Source: RGIG8745 sp964554265
GTDB lineage: Bacteria > Bacteroidota > Bacteroidia > Bacteroidales > Bacteroidaceae
Assembly (NCBI GenBank): GCA_964554265.1
Contig: CAZKOB010000165.1
Location: forward strand, 1-6,193
Direction of reading: 5' to 3'
DNA: 6,193 bases
Made by a program: the position numbers and the translations under genes. Under the pieces are notes generated by a model that was not told the DNA's origin, searched no databases, and saw only the letters and a program-made list of their open reading frames with translations. Below, in pieces: positions 5,670 to 6,193 of this stretch (the first letter of the stretch is position 1; every line of letters begins with the position of its first letter).

Positions 5670-5752
5670 ATTTCGTTCACCTTGAAAATGGTTTTAAAGT
5701 GCCTTGTAAAAAAATTTTCAAGGTGAACGAAATTTATTTTCAAGGTGAACGA
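5670..5752 (+). repeat. Inverted and direct module cluster in copy B
   Basis: The 15-bp module occurs three times: reversed at 5675-5689 and forward at 5714-5728 and 5736-5750. The first two lie within a perfect 20-bp inverted repeat (5670-5689 and 5714-5733) around a 24-bp spacer, which could extrude as a cruciform or fold as a strong RNA hairpin. The second and third form a direct repeat with a 22-bp period. The spacer is the reverse complement of the core at about 496-513 in copy A. Confidence 0.85.
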
Positions 5753-5922
5753 GTTTGAAAAAGTCTGTTTTCCGAGCTGAAATTGGGTGTTGAATAAAAT
5801 TGATTTCTTAAAAAGTCTAAATCTGATTTTTCAGTGCCACGAAAAACAAAGATGGGTTTTGGTAGTGGGAAACAGGAATATTGGGCAAGAATTTTTATAA
5901 CTTACTGATTATCAACACTTCC

Positions 5923-5930
5923 TATTTTTG
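5923..5930 (+). promoter_or_regulatory. Promoter-like TATTTTTG box in repeat copy B
   Basis: This is the same -7-like word as at 701-708 in copy A, at the aligned place, again without a clear TTTG 19-21 bp upstream. Transcription from it would run through about 180 nt to the ATG at 6116. Confidence 0.35.
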
Positions 5931-6115
5931 TTCCTACATGTACTTCTTGTGCCTAAAACTGCATCGTTTTGCAAAAAATAGTATTTTATTGATTCTCAAT
6001 TGTTTATCTATAAAACTTCAGAAAATCAATGATTTTCCATGTGTAAACGAATCTTAATTATGTTAATAAAACTCCGTCTGTCATGAATGGATTTTGTGTC
6101 AAAAAGAAAGAAAAC

Positions 6116-6193
6116 ATGTCTCTTAAAAAATCAGCTGTTTTTGCTGGTGTATTCACAGACTCCTCCGTCGCTTCGCGCCACGCCCTCCGTCGC
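6116..6193 (+). CDS. Doubtful ORF directly after repeat copy B, cut by window end
   Basis: An ATG at 6116, where repeat copy B stops, opens a frame that stays open to the window edge (MSLKKSAVFAGVFTDSS, then Arg/Ala-rich residues). I do not recognise it. The N-terminus could be the start of a signal or membrane segment, but after 6160 the sequence turns GC-rich and repetitive, unlike the coding DNA of this window, and the codons there may be non-coding. The right-hand end lies outside the window. Confidence 0.2.
   Translation, partial: MSLKKSAVFAGVFTDSSVASRHALRR
6162..6193. repeat. GC-rich short direct repeat at window end
   Basis: CCTCCGTCGC occurs at 6162-6171 and 6184-6193, a 22-bp period, in a sudden GC-rich stretch after very AT-rich DNA. 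It may be the beginning of a tandem or dispersed GC-rich repeat that continues outside the window. Confidence 0.4.

Larger units (their letters stand above)
5441..6117 (+). repeat. Long noncoding direct repeat, copy B
   Basis: This 677-bp block is the second copy of the element at 242-894, in the same orientation and 5199 bp further on. The extra length comes largely from one more ATTTTCAAGGTGAAC module with a 7-bp linker. Best-kept parts are 5441-5486, the run CGTCTGAAAAAAGAGTACGC (5641-5660, identical to 441-460), the TATTTTTG box at 5923, and the last 70 bp with CTTAATTATGTTAATAAA (identical run) and GTGTCAAAAAGAAAGAA. It has no ORF of note and ends at the ATG at 6116. Copies this diverged are old, so the patchy conservation suggests some parts are kept by selection. 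Confidence 0.9.

Noticed and set aside
242..6117. Long repeats as an insertion sequence, MITE or composite transposon
   Set aside because: No transposase frame, no terminal inverted repeats and no target duplication; the DNA between them is ordinary housekeeping genes.

Overview
The window looks like chromosomal DNA from a member of the Bacteroidales (Bacteroides, Phocaeicola or Prevotella-like; I cannot name the species). Three things point there. Promoters fit the Bacteroides pattern TTTG / 19-21 bp / TAnnTTTG, with perfect matches in front of efp and rpmH. Start sites have A-rich leaders with weak or absent Shine-Dalgarno sequences. The proteins read as Bacteroidetes versions of their families, and the linkage PASTA protein - RluD-family enzyme - Ddl is, from memory, usual for that order.

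Layout. Bases 1-241 hold nothing recognisable. Bases 242-894 are copy A of a long AT-rich noncoding repeat. Bases 895-1110 hold a doubtful 29-codon ORF and the efp terminator. efp (elongation factor P) lies on the minus strand at 1112-1669. A 291-bp divergent promoter region separates it from rpmH (ribosomal protein L34, plus strand, 1961-2116), and both promoters can be read. After a terminator at 2211-2247 comes a plus-strand operon: a membrane-anchored PASTA-domain protein (2289-2915), an RluD-type pseudouridine synthase with an unusual acidic repeat tail (2946-4157), and D-alanine--D-alanine ligase (ddl, 4199-5200), closed by a strong hairpin terminator at 5264-5306. Bases 5441-6117 are copy B of the long repeat, in the same orientation as copy A, followed by a GC-rich stretch cut by the window end.

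The genes are housekeeping. efp, rpmH and the pseudouridine synthase serve the ribosome; the PASTA protein and Ddl serve the cell wall (PASTA domains bind muropeptide or lipid II in known relatives, and Ddl makes the D-Ala-D-Ala end that such systems sense). None of these genes is novel.

The unexplained part is the pair of direct repeats of about 650-680 bp that bracket the block. They start at a sharp left boundary, contain no long ORF, and both stop at an ATG. Inside them are a stem whose two arms changed together between the copies, conserved small hairpins, a conserved TATTTTTG promoter-like element, and a family of 15-bp modules (ATTTTCAAGGTGAAC) whose arrangement differs between copies, with the adjoining core inverted. 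I read this as a structured, dispersed noncoding element or duplicated leader under selection, with a palindrome-prone interior that rearranges. Function is unknown.
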